A stretch of DNA of 43,153 bases from Sutterella sp. (GCA_020025955.1 JAHHRF010000011.1:1-43153), one strand, 5' to 3'; positions 32,177-40,768 are shown, counted from the first letter of the stretch. Program-made: numbers and translations. The notes: generated by a model from the sequence alone, not told the origin.

Positions 32177-33319
32177 ATGAACTTTGAACTTAGTGATGAA
32201 CAACAGTTGCTCGTGGCCGGTGTCCGAGAACTGATGGAAAGTGAAAACTGGGAAACGTACTTTGACGAGTGCGACAAGAACAGCACTTATCCGATTCGTT
32301 GGGTCAAGGCCTTAGCCGATCTCGGTATCGATCGTTTGTTATTGCCGGAAAGCTATGGCGGTTTAGAGTCTGACTTAGTCACGCTCGCTGCCATCTGGGA
32401 AGAATTGGGCCGCAACGGGGCCCCGACCTATGTTCTTTATCAGCTCCCTGGCGTAACGTCCGTTCTCCATAACGGTACACCCGAACAGATCGAAAAGATC
32501 GTTGCCCTCTTAGGTACGGGCGAGCAGATGTGGAACTCTGCTATTACCGAACCGGGCGCTGGTTCTGACGTCGGCAGCTTGACGACGACGTACGAACGCC
32601 GCGACGGCAAGATCTACTTGAACGGTCACAAGGCCTTCATCACGAGCTCCTATCATTGCCCCTACTTAGTGGTGATGGCTCGCGACGCTGCCTCCCCCGA
32701 TAAGCCGATCTTCTCGGAATTCTTCGTTGACATGTCCAAGGCTGGCATCAAGAAGGAAAAGCTTCCGAAGCTCGGTCTTAAGATGGATAGCTGCTGCGAA
32801 ATCTACTTCGAAAACGTTGAGTTGGAAGAAAAGGATTTCTTCGGCAAGGAAGGGATGGGCTTCCAGCGCGTTAAGGACGAGTTCGACGTCGAACGCTTCT
32901 TGGTGGCTTGCACGAACTACGGTATCGCTTACTGCGCCTTCGAAGACGCTGCTAAGTACGCTAACCAGCGCGAACAGTTCGGCGAAAAGATCTACCGCTA
33001 TCAGTTGACCCAGTTGAAGTTCGCCGAAATGGCAACCGCCTTGGCCAACATGCGTCACATGATCTATCAGGCTGCTTGGAAGGCTGATAAGACCGGCGTG
33101 ATGGATACGGGTGATGCCGCCATGTGCAAGTGGTACTGCGCTAACGCTGCCTTCTCCGTGGTCGACAAGGCCATGCAGGTTTTAGGTGGCATGGGCGTTG
33201 CCGGGGATCACCGTGTGGGCCGCTTCTGGCGTGACCTCCGCGTTGACCGCATCTCTGGTGGTACGGACGAAATGCAGATCTTGACCTTAGGTCGTGCAGT
33301 TCTCAAGAAGTATCGTTAA
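32177..33319 (+). CDS. caiA: Crotonobetainyl-CoA reductase CaiA (acyl-CoA dehydrogenase family)
   Basis: Flavoprotein that reduces crotonobetainyl-CoA to gamma-butyrobetainyl-CoA. Starting at the ATG at 32177 (AAAAGGA site), it has 380 residues, the same as E. coli CaiA, and very similar sequence by memory (LSDEQQLLVAGVRELM; MWNSAITEPGAGSDVGSLTT; RLVDR-like DLRVDRISGGTDEMQ). The acidic residue in GGTDEMQ (about 365) is the expected catalytic base. Electrons should come from the FixAB ETF encoded downstream. A 24-base-spanning hairpin follows the stop. Confidence 0.94.
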   Translation: MNFELSDEQQLLVAGVRELMESENWETYFDECDKNSTYPIRWVKALADLGIDRLLLPESYGGLESDLVTLAAIWEELGRNGAPTYVLYQLPGVTSVLHNGTPEQIEKIVALLGTGEQMWNSAITEPGAGSDVGSLTTTYERRDGKIYLNGHKAFITSSYHCPYLVVMARDAASPDKPIFSEFFVDMSKAGIKKEKLPKLGLKMDSCCEIYFENVELEEKDFFGKEGMGFQRVKDEFDVERFLVACTNYGIAYCAFEDAAKYANQREQFGEKIYRYQLTQLKFAEMATALANMRHMIYQAAWKADKTGVMDTGDAAMCKWYCANAAFSVVDKAMQVLGGMGVAGDHRVGRFWRDLRVDRISGGTDEMQILTLGRAVLKKYR

Positions 33320-33342
33320 TCGCGTTTAAGTAAAAGATGCAG

Positions 33343-33365
33343 CCCCAGAGCTAGAGACTCTGGGG
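33343..33365 (+). repeat. Hairpin between caiA and caiB
   Basis: Perfect stem CCCCAGAG/CTCTGGGG with a 7-base loop. It is followed by TTGTAG, not a T-run, so it is probably an mRNA-processing or stability element rather than a full terminator. Confidence 0.6.
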
Positions 33366-33382
33366 TTGTAGAGGAGAGAAAA

Positions 33383-34597
33383 ATGAGTTTGAACCAAAAG
33401 CCGGATTTCGGGCCTCTTCATGGCGTTCGTGTGGTTGTGTCCGCAATGGAAATTGCTGGGCCCTTCCCCGCTCACATGATGGCTGAATGGGGTGCCGATG
33501 TTATCTGGATTGAAAACACCAGCTATCCGGATACCATCCGTGTCCAACGCAACTACTGCGAACTCGCTCGTCGTAACTTTAAGACCATTACGTTGAACAT
33601 GTTCGCTGAAGAAGGTCGCGAAGCCTTCTTGCGTTTGATGAAGGACACCGACATCCTTATCGAATCCAGCAAGGGTCCCTCCTGGCCGCGCCACGGGATC
33701 ACTGACGAACTCTTGTGGGGTGCCAACCCTGCTTTGGTGATCGCTCACTTGTCCGGCTACGGCCACTGGGGCGACCCCAACTACATCAACCTCCCGAGCT
33801 ATGACTTGATCGCTCAGGCCTTCTCTGGCTACCTCGTTCAGAACGGTACGGTCGAACAGCCTGTTCCCGCCTTCCCGTACGCAGGTGACTACTTCGCTGG
33901 CTTCACGGTCTTGAGTTCCGCTTTGGCTGCTCTCTATCGTGCTAAGCAGACGGGTCAGGGTGAATCCATCGACGTTTCCATGTACGAAGCCCTCTTGCGC
34001 GTTGGCCAGTACTACATGATGGACTACTTCAACGAAGGCAAGGTCTACCCGCGTTCCAACATGGGTAAGGATCCGTTATGCGTCGGCTGTGGCGTCTACA
34101 AGTGCAAGGACGGCTACATGACGATGGAATTGGTGGGTGCCCGCCAAGTCGCCGGCATGATGAAGGAATTGGGCAAGGACGCCCTCATCGGGACGGATGC
34201 CTGTCCTGAAGGCTGCCAGTTATTGCTCTTGAGCATGCCGCACGGTACCGAAACGGAAGCCGACATCGACAAGTACTTTGCCGATATGACGTTGGCTGAC
34301 GCTGAAGCCGTGATGAGCCGCTTAAAGATTGCTGGCGGTCGCATGATGACGGTTCAGGATCTTGAAAACCATCCGCACTACGTTGCTCGTGAAGACATCG
34401 TGACGTGGGAAGGTTCCAACGGTCGCACCGTTAAGGGCCCGAACATTGTGCCACGCTTCAAGAATCGTCCTGGCCAGATCTGGCGTGGTATGCCGGATCG
34501 CGGCGAACACACCAAGAGCGTTCTCGAGGGCTTAGGCTACAACGATCAACAGATCGCTGAGCTCGAAGAAAAGGGTATTGTATTGTTGAAAAAGTGA
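33383..34597 (+). CDS. caiB: Carnitine/gamma-butyrobetaine CoA-transferase CaiB (class III)
   Basis: Moves CoA between gamma-butyrobetainyl-CoA and carnitine or crotonobetaine. The 404 residues match E. coli CaiB (405) in length. The nucleophilic aspartate of class III CoA-transferases is Asp169 (FPYAGDYFAG), identical in number to E. coli. Other shared stretches: AEWGADVIWIEN, DTIRVQRNY, DYFNEGKVYPRS and KGPNIVPRFKNRPGQIWRGMP. AGAGGAG precedes the ATG. Recycling of CoA by this enzyme avoids spending ATP in each cycle. Confidence 0.94.
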   Translation: MSLNQKPDFGPLHGVRVVVSAMEIAGPFPAHMMAEWGADVIWIENTSYPDTIRVQRNYCELARRNFKTITLNMFAEEGREAFLRLMKDTDILIESSKGPSWPRHGITDELLWGANPALVIAHLSGYGHWGDPNYINLPSYDLIAQAFSGYLVQNGTVEQPVPAFPYAGDYFAGFTVLSSALAALYRAKQTGQGESIDVSMYEALLRVGQYYMMDYFNEGKVYPRSNMGKDPLCVGCGVYKCKDGYMTMELVGARQVAGMMKELGKDALIGTDACPEGCQLLLLSMPHGTETEADIDKYFADMTLADAEAVMSRLKIAGGRMMTVQDLENHPHYVAREDIVTWEGSNGRTVKGPNIVPRFKNRPGQIWRGMPDRGEHTKSVLEGLGYNDQQIAELEEKGIVLLKK

Positions 34598-34602
34598 TAA
34601 AC

Positions 34603-34623
34603 ATATATTATTAGATAATATAT
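34603..34623. repeat. AT-rich palindrome between caiB and caiC
   Basis: ATATATTAT-TAG-ATAATATAT, perfect 9-bp arms, only A/T in the stem. It stands out against the GC-richer coding flanks. It may mark an internal promoter or processing site. Confidence 0.5.
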
Positions 34624-34708
34624 AGATCATCTTTTCACGATCATTTACTTAATGGACCAATGGGGGATTAGGGTTTTTCCCATCCCCCTGAGGTTCAAGG
34701 GACTCTCG

Positions 34709-36307
34709 ATGTTAGATATTGTTGGCAATAAGAACCTTCGTCAGTTTTGGGAAGAACTGGCAAAACAGAACCAGGATAAAATCTGCGTCCACGCCCAGGA
34801 TAAATTAGGGCATACGATTTCCTACACTTACGGAGAACTCAATAAAGAAATTAACCGTGCGGCTAATTTGTTTATTGCGAGCGGTATCGCTAAGGGCGAC
34901 CGCGTCATGGTTCAAATGACCAATACCGTGTCCTTTCTTAAGGTCTGGTTTGGTTTAGCGAAGATTGGGGCCGTGATGGTGACGGTGAACACCGGCTACA
35001 TCACCAATGAGTTTGACCACTTGGTAAAAACGGCTGATTCCACTCGCTTGATTTGTGATGCAGCCTTCCTTTCTCACTGGCGCGCCTACGAACGTAGTGC
35101 TAAGCCGTTTGAAAAGATTTTTGTCACCAACATTGAAGAACATGCCGACTTGGGCGAAGGCGTCATCTTTGAAGAAGCCTTACGTGACCAGCCGGAAGAA
35201 TTGACGGAAGTTCGTCCCATCGACAGCGAAGACGTGATGGAAATCCTCTTCACCTCTGGGACGACCTCGGCTCCGAAGGGGGCACAGATTACGCATGCGA
35301 ACTTGATCTGGGCAGGGCTCTTTACCTCCGCCCAGGCTCGCATGAACCGTGAAGATGTGTTGCTCACGACGATGCCTAACTTCCATGTGGACTTCCAGTG
35401 CAATGCCTGCATGCCGACCTTGACGGTTGGGGGGACGTTGGTGATGTTGCAGCGCTTCAGCGCTCATCACTTCTGGGAATCGGTGTGCTTGTATCGCGCC
35501 ACGATCATTCAGGCGGTTCCCATGATCCTTCGCACGATTATGTTGCAGCCGGTGAAGGCTTGGGAACGTAATCACTGCGTACGTGATGTGCTCTACGCGT
35601 TGCCGCTCTCGAAGACTGAATACCAAGCGTTTAAGGATCGCTTTGGCGTCGATCTGTTGAATTCTTACGGGATGACCGAAACCTTAGTGGGTTGTATTAC
35701 GACCCTGCCCGAAGAAGATCGTCGCTTCCCCTCCGTGGGTCGTCCGTACTTTGGTTACGAAGCCAAGTTAGTCGACGACAACGGGGACGAAGTCCCCACC
35801 GGTGAAATCGGTACCTTCATGGTCCGTGGGATCCCGGGGCGCACCCTCTTTAAGGGGTATGTAAACAATGAAAAAGCCACCCGTGAGACCTTAGTCGGGG
35901 ATGGCTGGATGATGACCAAGGATAAAGGTCGCATCGACGAGGATGGTGTTTTCTGGTTCGTGGACCGTTCCATCGACATCATCAAACGCAGTGGCGAAAA
36001 CATTTCCAGTTCGGAAGTTGAACGCGTACTGGTATCGCATCCCAAGATTGCCGAAGCGGCGGTCATTGGTGTGCCTGACCCGATCCGTGACCAGGAAGTC
36101 AAGGCATATGTGCGAATCAAGGATGGCGAGTCGATTACCAAGAAGGAAGTGATTGAACACTGTGCTCGCAGCTTAGCTGAATTCAAGTTGCCGGTATACG
36201 TGGAGTTCCGTCAAGGGTTCCAACATACCTGCACTGGAAAGATCGTCAAAGAGCTTCTCAAGGCTGAGAAGAATGACGAAACAAAACGTCTTGTAATCAA
36301 CCGATAA
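34709..36307 (+). CDS. caiC: Carnitine/crotonobetaine-CoA ligase CaiC-like
   Basis: AMP-forming acyl-CoA synthetase that primes the cycle by making the first CoA thioester. I start at the ATG at 34709 (MLDIVGNKNLRQFW, like E. coli CaiC's MDIIGGQHLRQMW). The product is 532 residues. Adenylation motifs: LFTSGTTSAPKGAQITH (about 195), SYGMTETLVG (about 325), and DRSIDIIKRSGENISSSEVE (about 420). The C-terminal catalytic Lys is in HTCTGKIVKELL. It is followed by the MaoC-fold gene where E. coli has caiD. Confidence 0.92.
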   Translation: MLDIVGNKNLRQFWEELAKQNQDKICVHAQDKLGHTISYTYGELNKEINRAANLFIASGIAKGDRVMVQMTNTVSFLKVWFGLAKIGAVMVTVNTGYITNEFDHLVKTADSTRLICDAAFLSHWRAYERSAKPFEKIFVTNIEEHADLGEGVIFEEALRDQPEELTEVRPIDSEDVMEILFTSGTTSAPKGAQITHANLIWAGLFTSAQARMNREDVLLTTMPNFHVDFQCNACMPTLTVGGTLVMLQRFSAHHFWESVCLYRATIIQAVPMILRTIMLQPVKAWERNHCVRDVLYALPLSKTEYQAFKDRFGVDLLNSYGMTETLVGCITTLPEEDRRFPSVGRPYFGYEAKLVDDNGDEVPTGEIGTFMVRGIPGRTLFKGYVNNEKATRETLVGDGWMMTKDKGRIDEDGVFWFVDRSIDIIKRSGENISSSEVERVLVSHPKIAEAAVIGVPDPIRDQEVKAYVRIKDGESITKKEVIEHCARSLAEFKLPVYVEFRQGFQHTCTGKIVKELLKAEKNDETKRLVINR

Positions 36308-36335
36308 GACGTAATTTTCAAAAGGAGAGAGAGTT

Positions 36336-37190
36336 ATGGCTCTGAAACTTGATATGGTCGGCAAGACCTACGGTCCTTTCATTTACAACTACAACTTCCG
36401 CGATCTCATCTTGTTCGCATTGGGTTGTGGCGCTGGCTACGACGGCAAGACTGACCTGAAGTATGTCTACGAAAAGGATCAGAAGGTTTTACCGATGATT
36501 GCCGCGTGCCCGATCGTGGCCAGTGAAGTGACCAAAACGATCGACTGGGGTTTCGAATGGGGTGGCAGCCTTCACTGGGGCTTCGACTTCCGCTTGATGA
36601 AGCCGCTTAGCAAGGTCGAAGGTACCTTCGAAACGATGGTTACGCTCAAGGGCTTGTTCGACCGTGGCGAAGGCCGTGGTACGTTGGCTCAGCACTATGG
36701 CGAAACGCGCGACAAGGAAACTGGCGAACTTCTGTTCACGAACGAAAGCTGGGACTGCGCTATTTTCGACGGCGGCTGGGGTGGCCCGAAGGCTCCGAAG
36801 GACATCGTTGAAATTCCCGAAACGGAACCGGATTGGATCTGCGAACAGGAAATCCCGTTGAACCAGGCCATCATCTATCGCCTCTCGGGTGACTACCATC
36901 CGCAGCATATCGATTGGGAATACGCTCAGAAGTTCGGTTATCCGAAGCCCAACCTCCACGCTGTGTCGACCGCTGGTACCGCCTTGCGTCACATCATCAA
37001 CGCTGTGTTGGATGGTGACTCCGATCGCCTCACGCGCTTCAAGACCCGTATCACGAAGCCGTTATTCCCGGGGTGCCGTGTTCGCATCCGTATCTGGAAG
37101 TTCGGCGAAGGCTGCGTGCACTTCAACGTTGAAGATGCGGACAAGCCGGGTCACTTCTACTTGAACTTCGGCTTGGTCGAGTACAAGTAA
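36336..37190 (+). CDS. MaoC/hydratase-2-fold enoyl-CoA hydratase in the caiD position
   Basis: 284-residue double hot-dog protein, not a crotonase. The N-terminal half has MVGKTYGPFIYNYNFRDLILFALG and DLKYVYEK...LPMIAACPIV, typical of eukaryotic-type hydratase 2/MaoC proteins. The C-terminal half has the catalytic motif YRLSGDYHPQHID, with Asp186 and His191 as the likely dyad. The motif is usually GDxNPxH; here the Asn is His188. It lies between caiC and fixA with AAAGGAG before the ATG. The expected role is interconversion of crotonobetainyl-CoA (or a relative) and its 3-hydroxy form, replacing CaiD. Tryptophans are abundant in the N-half (WGFEWGG, HWGF), but no cation-binding role can be proven. 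Confidence 0.85.
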   Translation: MALKLDMVGKTYGPFIYNYNFRDLILFALGCGAGYDGKTDLKYVYEKDQKVLPMIAACPIVASEVTKTIDWGFEWGGSLHWGFDFRLMKPLSKVEGTFETMVTLKGLFDRGEGRGTLAQHYGETRDKETGELLFTNESWDCAIFDGGWGGPKAPKDIVEIPETEPDWICEQEIPLNQAIIYRLSGDYHPQHIDWEYAQKFGYPKPNLHAVSTAGTALRHIINAVLDGDSDRLTRFKTRITKPLFPGCRVRIRIWKFGEGCVHFNVEDADKPGHFYLNFGLVEYK

Positions 37191-37204
37191 TCTTTTTTAA
37201 AGCC

Positions 37205-37241
37205 TTGATGGCTAGTGGTTTGACCAACGACTAGCCATCAA
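37205..37241 (+). repeat. Hairpin between the MaoC-type gene and fixA
   Basis: Perfect 12-bp stem TTGATGGCTAGT/ACTAGCCATCAA, loop 13 bases, no T-run after it. Likely an RNA stability or processing element. Confidence 0.65.
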
Positions 37242-37262
37242 CTCAAACCCTCTGGAACTACT

Positions 37263-38036
37263 ATGAAAATCTTTTCTGCATTTAAGTTTGTTGAAGAAGA
37301 ACAGGACATTGTTGTTAACGCCGATCGCACCCTTGACTTAAGCAAGGCTACGGTGAAGATTAGCCCCTTTGATTTGAATGCAATCGAAGCGGCTGTTCAG
37401 GCAAAGTCTTTAGTTGAAGGTGCTGAAATCACCGCCATTTCCGTTGGTGGTAAGCGCTTGGCTAACCCGAAGGCACGAAAAGATGTGCTTTCCCGCGGCC
37501 CCGACAACTTGTTGTTGGTTCAGGACGATCTCTTTGAAGATCTCCGTCCGAACGAAACCGCTAAGGTTTTATCCGGTGTTCTGAGCATTCGTGGGTTTGA
37601 TTTATTGATCTGCGGTAACGGTTCGGCTGACATCTATGCCCAGCAGACGGGCTTGTTGTTAGGCGAAGCCCTCAGCATCCCGACCGTGAACGCTGTGAGC
37701 CGCATCGTTAGCCTCGAAGAAAAGAAGATTGTTGTTGAACGTAGCTTGGAAGACGAAGTTGAAACCTTGGAAATTCAGCTTCCGGCCGTGATCTGCGTGA
37801 CCGCCGACATCAACGAGCCCCAGATTCCTGCTATGCGTGCCATTTTGGCTGCCGCCAAGAAGCCCGTTGAAGTCATGAGCGCTTCCGACTTCGCTTGCAC
37901 GTTAGAAAACCGCCCCGTGGCTGTTGAAAGCATCCTTGCTCAGCCCCAGAAGGACCGTGCTCAAGTGGTTATTGAAGGTGAAGATGATGCTTCGATTGAA
38001 GCCTTCGCCGCCCACCTTCGTAAGGCATTGGTCTGA
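37263..38036 (+). CDS. fixA: Electron-transfer flavoprotein subunit FixA
   Basis: Beta-type ETF subunit. The 257 residues follow E. coli FixA (256) by memory: EEQDIVVN, LDLSKATVKISPFDLNAIEAA and GKR...ARKDVLSRGPD, ending in FAAHLRKALV. Forms the FixAB heterodimer that passes electrons to CaiA. GGAAC is the only ribosome-binding-like site; the ATG is at 37263. Confidence 0.94.
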   Translation: MKIFSAFKFVEEEQDIVVNADRTLDLSKATVKISPFDLNAIEAAVQAKSLVEGAEITAISVGGKRLANPKARKDVLSRGPDNLLLVQDDLFEDLRPNETAKVLSGVLSIRGFDLLICGNGSADIYAQQTGLLLGEALSIPTVNAVSRIVSLEEKKIVVERSLEDEVETLEIQLPAVICVTADINEPQIPAMRAILAAAKKPVEVMSASDFACTLENRPVAVESILAQPQKDRAQVVIEGEDDASIEAFAAHLRKALV

Positions 38037-38062
38037 TAAAAGCCAGAATTCAGGAGAAAAAA

Positions 38063-38992
38063 ATGAGCAAGTTTGTGAAAGTTTGGACCTTTAATGATTT
38101 GGCCGCTCGTGAGGGTGAAGTCATCGCCGCCGGCCGTCAGTTTGGTGTGGAAGTTCGTTCCATCGTTGTGGATGCCGCCAAGGCTAATGATGTCATCGGT
38201 CTCGGTGCCGACAAGGCTGTCGTCGTGAAGGGTCTCCCGGAAGGCGCCATGCTCGAAGATTGCGCTGCCACGATCGCTAAGGCCATCACGGCTGACGAAT
38301 TGCCCGCCGTCTTGGTGATGCCCGCCTCCGTGCGCTGCAAGGCCATCGCCGCTAAGGTCGCTAAGTTAACCAACGCTGGTATCGTCAATGAAGTGACCGA
38401 AATCAACGACGACACGTTCACCCACTTGGTTTACGGTGGTTTGGCGTTAAGCGCTGAAAAGGTTGAAAGCACGGTTGCCATTATTACGATGGCTCCGGGT
38501 GCTTACGCTGCTCTCGAAGCGGATGCTTCCCGCTCGGGCGATGTGATTGACGTTGACTTCGTGGCTCCCGCTGTTGGCGGTGTGACGCGTGTCGGCGTGA
38601 CGAAGAAAGAAGCTGGTTCCGTGGACTTGGGTCGTGCCAAGCGCGTCGTTGGCGTGGGTCGCGGCTTCTCTGAAAAGGAACAGCTCCAGTTGGCCGAAGG
38701 CTTTGCCAAGGCTATGGGCGCTGAACTCGGTTGCTCCCGTCCGATCGCTGAAGGCGAACAGTGGATGGAACGCGAACGTTACATCGGTGTCTCGGGCGTC
38801 ATGCTCAAGCCTGAAGTCTACGTTGCCGTTGGTGTGTCCGGTCAGATCCAGCACATGGTGGGTGTGAATACGGCTAACACGATCTTCGCGATCAACAAGG
38901 ACAAGAAGGCTCCGGTCTTCAAGTATGCCGACTACGGTATCGTCGGTGACCTCAAGGTCATCCTTCCGAAGCTCCAGGCGCTTTTAGCTTAA
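38063..38992 (+). CDS. fixB: Electron-transfer flavoprotein subunit FixB
   Basis: Alpha-type ETF subunit with the C-terminal FAD-binding domain (VGVGRGFSEKEQ, about 195; GCSRPIAEGEQW; GVSGQIQHMVGV). The 309 residues are close to E. coli FixB (313). AGGAG precedes the ATG, 26 bases after fixA. It is followed by a strong hairpin. Confidence 0.94.
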   Translation: MSKFVKVWTFNDLAAREGEVIAAGRQFGVEVRSIVVDAAKANDVIGLGADKAVVVKGLPEGAMLEDCAATIAKAITADELPAVLVMPASVRCKAIAAKVAKLTNAGIVNEVTEINDDTFTHLVYGGLALSAEKVESTVAIITMAPGAYAALEADASRSGDVIDVDFVAPAVGGVTRVGVTKKEAGSVDLGRAKRVVGVGRGFSEKEQLQLAEGFAKAMGAELGCSRPIAEGEQWMERERYIGVSGVMLKPEVYVAVGVSGQIQHMVGVNTANTIFAINKDKKAPVFKYADYGIVGDLKVILPKLQALLA

Positions 38993-39014
38993 TTAAAAGC
39001 GAGAGATAAGACTC

Positions 39015-39059
39015 AACTAGTCCGACCTCAAAGGATAACTCGTGGTCGGACTAGTTTTG
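39015..39059 (+). terminator. Terminator-like hairpin between fixB and fixC
   Basis: Perfect 13-bp stem AACTAGTCCGACC (39015-39027) with GGTCGGACTAGTT (39044-39056), followed by TT then GG and later T-rich sequence. It may partly stop transcription or protect upstream mRNA. Confidence 0.55.
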
Positions 39060-39101
39060 GATTCTTTTGTCGAACCCCATAGAACTTGATAAGGAGATGA
39101 C

Positions 39102-40400
39102 ATGTCGGAAGAGGACGCCTTTGACGCAGTCATTATTGGTGCTGGTCCGGCTGGCGCCACCGCTGCCTACGTTTTAGCGAAGGGCGGCGCGAATGTTCTG
39201 GTGATCGAACGCGGTAACTACGCGGGCGCCAAGAACATGACGGGGGGCCGTTTATATGGTCACAGTCTGGAAAAAGTGATCCCTGATTTCGCAGACGAAG
39301 CCCCGATTGAACGTATCGTGACGACCGAAAAAGTGTCGTTCATGGAAGCCCAGAGTGGTACCACGATGGATTACCGCTCGGCTGAACCCTGTACGAAGAA
39401 TGAAAAGTCTTACACCGTCTTGCGTGGTCCCTTTGACCAGTGGTTAGCGGGTAAGGCAGAAGAAGTTGGCGCGCAGATCATTTATGGCATTCGCGTTGAC
39501 AAGATCGTCAAGGACGACAATGGCAAGGTCGTTGGTATTGAAGCCGACGGCGATGTCATTGACGCCAAATGCGTGATCATCGCCGAAGGGGCGAACAGCA
39601 TCTTGACGGAACAGTTGGGTCTCGCGACCCGTCCGATGGATCCGTCCACGATGGCCGTCGGCGCTAAGGAATTGATCGAATTCCCCAGCGGCGAAGTTGA
39701 AAAGCGTTTCGGCTTAGCTAAGGGCGAAGGCGTGGCTTGGTTGTTTGCCGGTACGCCGTCCAACGGTTTGATGGGGGGCGGGTTCCTCTATACGAACAAG
39801 GACTCGGTCTCGTTAGGCGTGGTCTGTGGCTTAGCTCACATTGGCGACAGCAACAAGAGCGTCCCCAAGATGCTCGAAGACTTCAAGAACCATCCCGTTG
39901 TTAAGCCGTTGATCGAAGGCGGCAAGATGGTTGAGTATTCCGGTCACATGGTGCCGGAAGCAGGGATCAACATGTGTCCGAAGCTTTACGCCGATGGCGT
40001 GATGGTGATCGGTGACGCTGCTGGTTTCTGTATCAACCAGGGCTTTACGGTTCGCGGTCTTGACTTAGCCATTGGCTCGGGCGACTACGCAGCTCAGGCT
40101 GTGTTGGAAGCTTTGAAGCGTAATGACTTCTCCGCCAATGCTTTGCGTGTCTATCAGACGCGTCTTGAACAGAGTTTCGTGATGCAAGACTTGCAGCTCT
40201 ACAAGGATCTGCCGGCCTTCTTCGAAAACGATCGTCTTTTCAACGCTTATCCCAAGCTCATGAACGGCATTATGCGTGACGTGTTTGTGATCGGTGAAAA
40301 GCCCTCTGAACCCTTACGCAAGAAGCTTTTCAAGCGTTTGAAGGAAGTTGGGTTCATCAACATGCTCAAGGATGCCTACAACGGAGGTAAAGCGATATGA
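39102..40400 (+). CDS. fixC: FixC, ETF-quinone oxidoreductase-like flavoprotein
   Basis: FAD-containing protein that links quinones or NADH to FixAB. The N-terminal Rossmann motif GAGPAGATAAYVLAKGG (about residues 11-27) and FixC signature regions (GAKNMTGGRLYGHSLEKVIPDF; GDAAGFCINQGFTVRGLDLAIGSG) are clear. The 432-residue length matches E. coli (428). AAGGAGATG precedes the ATG. The stop overlaps fixX by four bases (ATGA). Confidence 0.94.
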   Translation: MSEEDAFDAVIIGAGPAGATAAYVLAKGGANVLVIERGNYAGAKNMTGGRLYGHSLEKVIPDFADEAPIERIVTTEKVSFMEAQSGTTMDYRSAEPCTKNEKSYTVLRGPFDQWLAGKAEEVGAQIIYGIRVDKIVKDDNGKVVGIEADGDVIDAKCVIIAEGANSILTEQLGLATRPMDPSTMAVGAKELIEFPSGEVEKRFGLAKGEGVAWLFAGTPSNGLMGGGFLYTNKDSVSLGVVCGLAHIGDSNKSVPKMLEDFKNHPVVKPLIEGGKMVEYSGHMVPEAGINMCPKLYADGVMVIGDAAGFCINQGFTVRGLDLAIGSGDYAAQAVLEALKRNDFSANALRVYQTRLEQSFVMQDLQLYKDLPAFFENDRLFNAYPKLMNGIMRDVFVIGEKPSEPLRKKLFKRLKEVGFINMLKDAYNGGKAI

Positions 40401-40690
40401 CGGAATACATGAATGTTGACGAGAAGCTTGGTGTTAACAAGTTCTACGTTGACGAAGAAAACGCCCACATTGTGCTCAAGGCGGCCGACAAAATCGATCG
40501 CAACGAGTTCATGAAGTTAGTCAAAGCCTGCCCCGCGGGTTTGTACTCCATCGATGAAGAAGGGAACTACAAATTCGACTACGCCGGCTGTTTAGAATGC
40601 GGGACCTGTCGCTTCTTGTGCGGCAAGACCTTGTTCGAAAAGTGGGAATTACCGCGAGGGACATTCGGTATCGAATATCGCAACGGTTAA
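40397..40690 (+). CDS. fixX: FixX ferredoxin-like protein
   Basis: Small 97-residue iron-sulfur protein. Cysteines in KACPAGLY and GCLECGTCRFLC supply a [4Fe-4S] cluster. It interacts with FixC in the ETF-QO-like complex. Start overlaps the fixC stop. A strong terminator lies just after the stop. Confidence 0.94.
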   Translation: MTEYMNVDEKLGVNKFYVDEENAHIVLKAADKIDRNEFMKLVKACPAGLYSIDEEGNYKFDYAGCLECGTCRFLCGKTLFEKWELPRGTFGIEYRNG

Positions 40691-40700
40691 AACAATGATC

Positions 40701-40739
40701 GGGGTTAGCCTTTTGCTCCTACGGGCTAACCCCTTTTTT
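40701..40739 (+). terminator. Intrinsic terminator after fixX
   Basis: GGGGTTAGCC (40701-40710) pairs with GGCTAACCCC (40724-40733), followed by six T. The following MFS gene starts 30 bases later, so its expression would need read-through or its own promoter, or the terminator is regulated. Confidence 0.85.
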
Positions 40740-40768
40740 CTGATCTCATCGACTTTCAAGGAAAAAAT

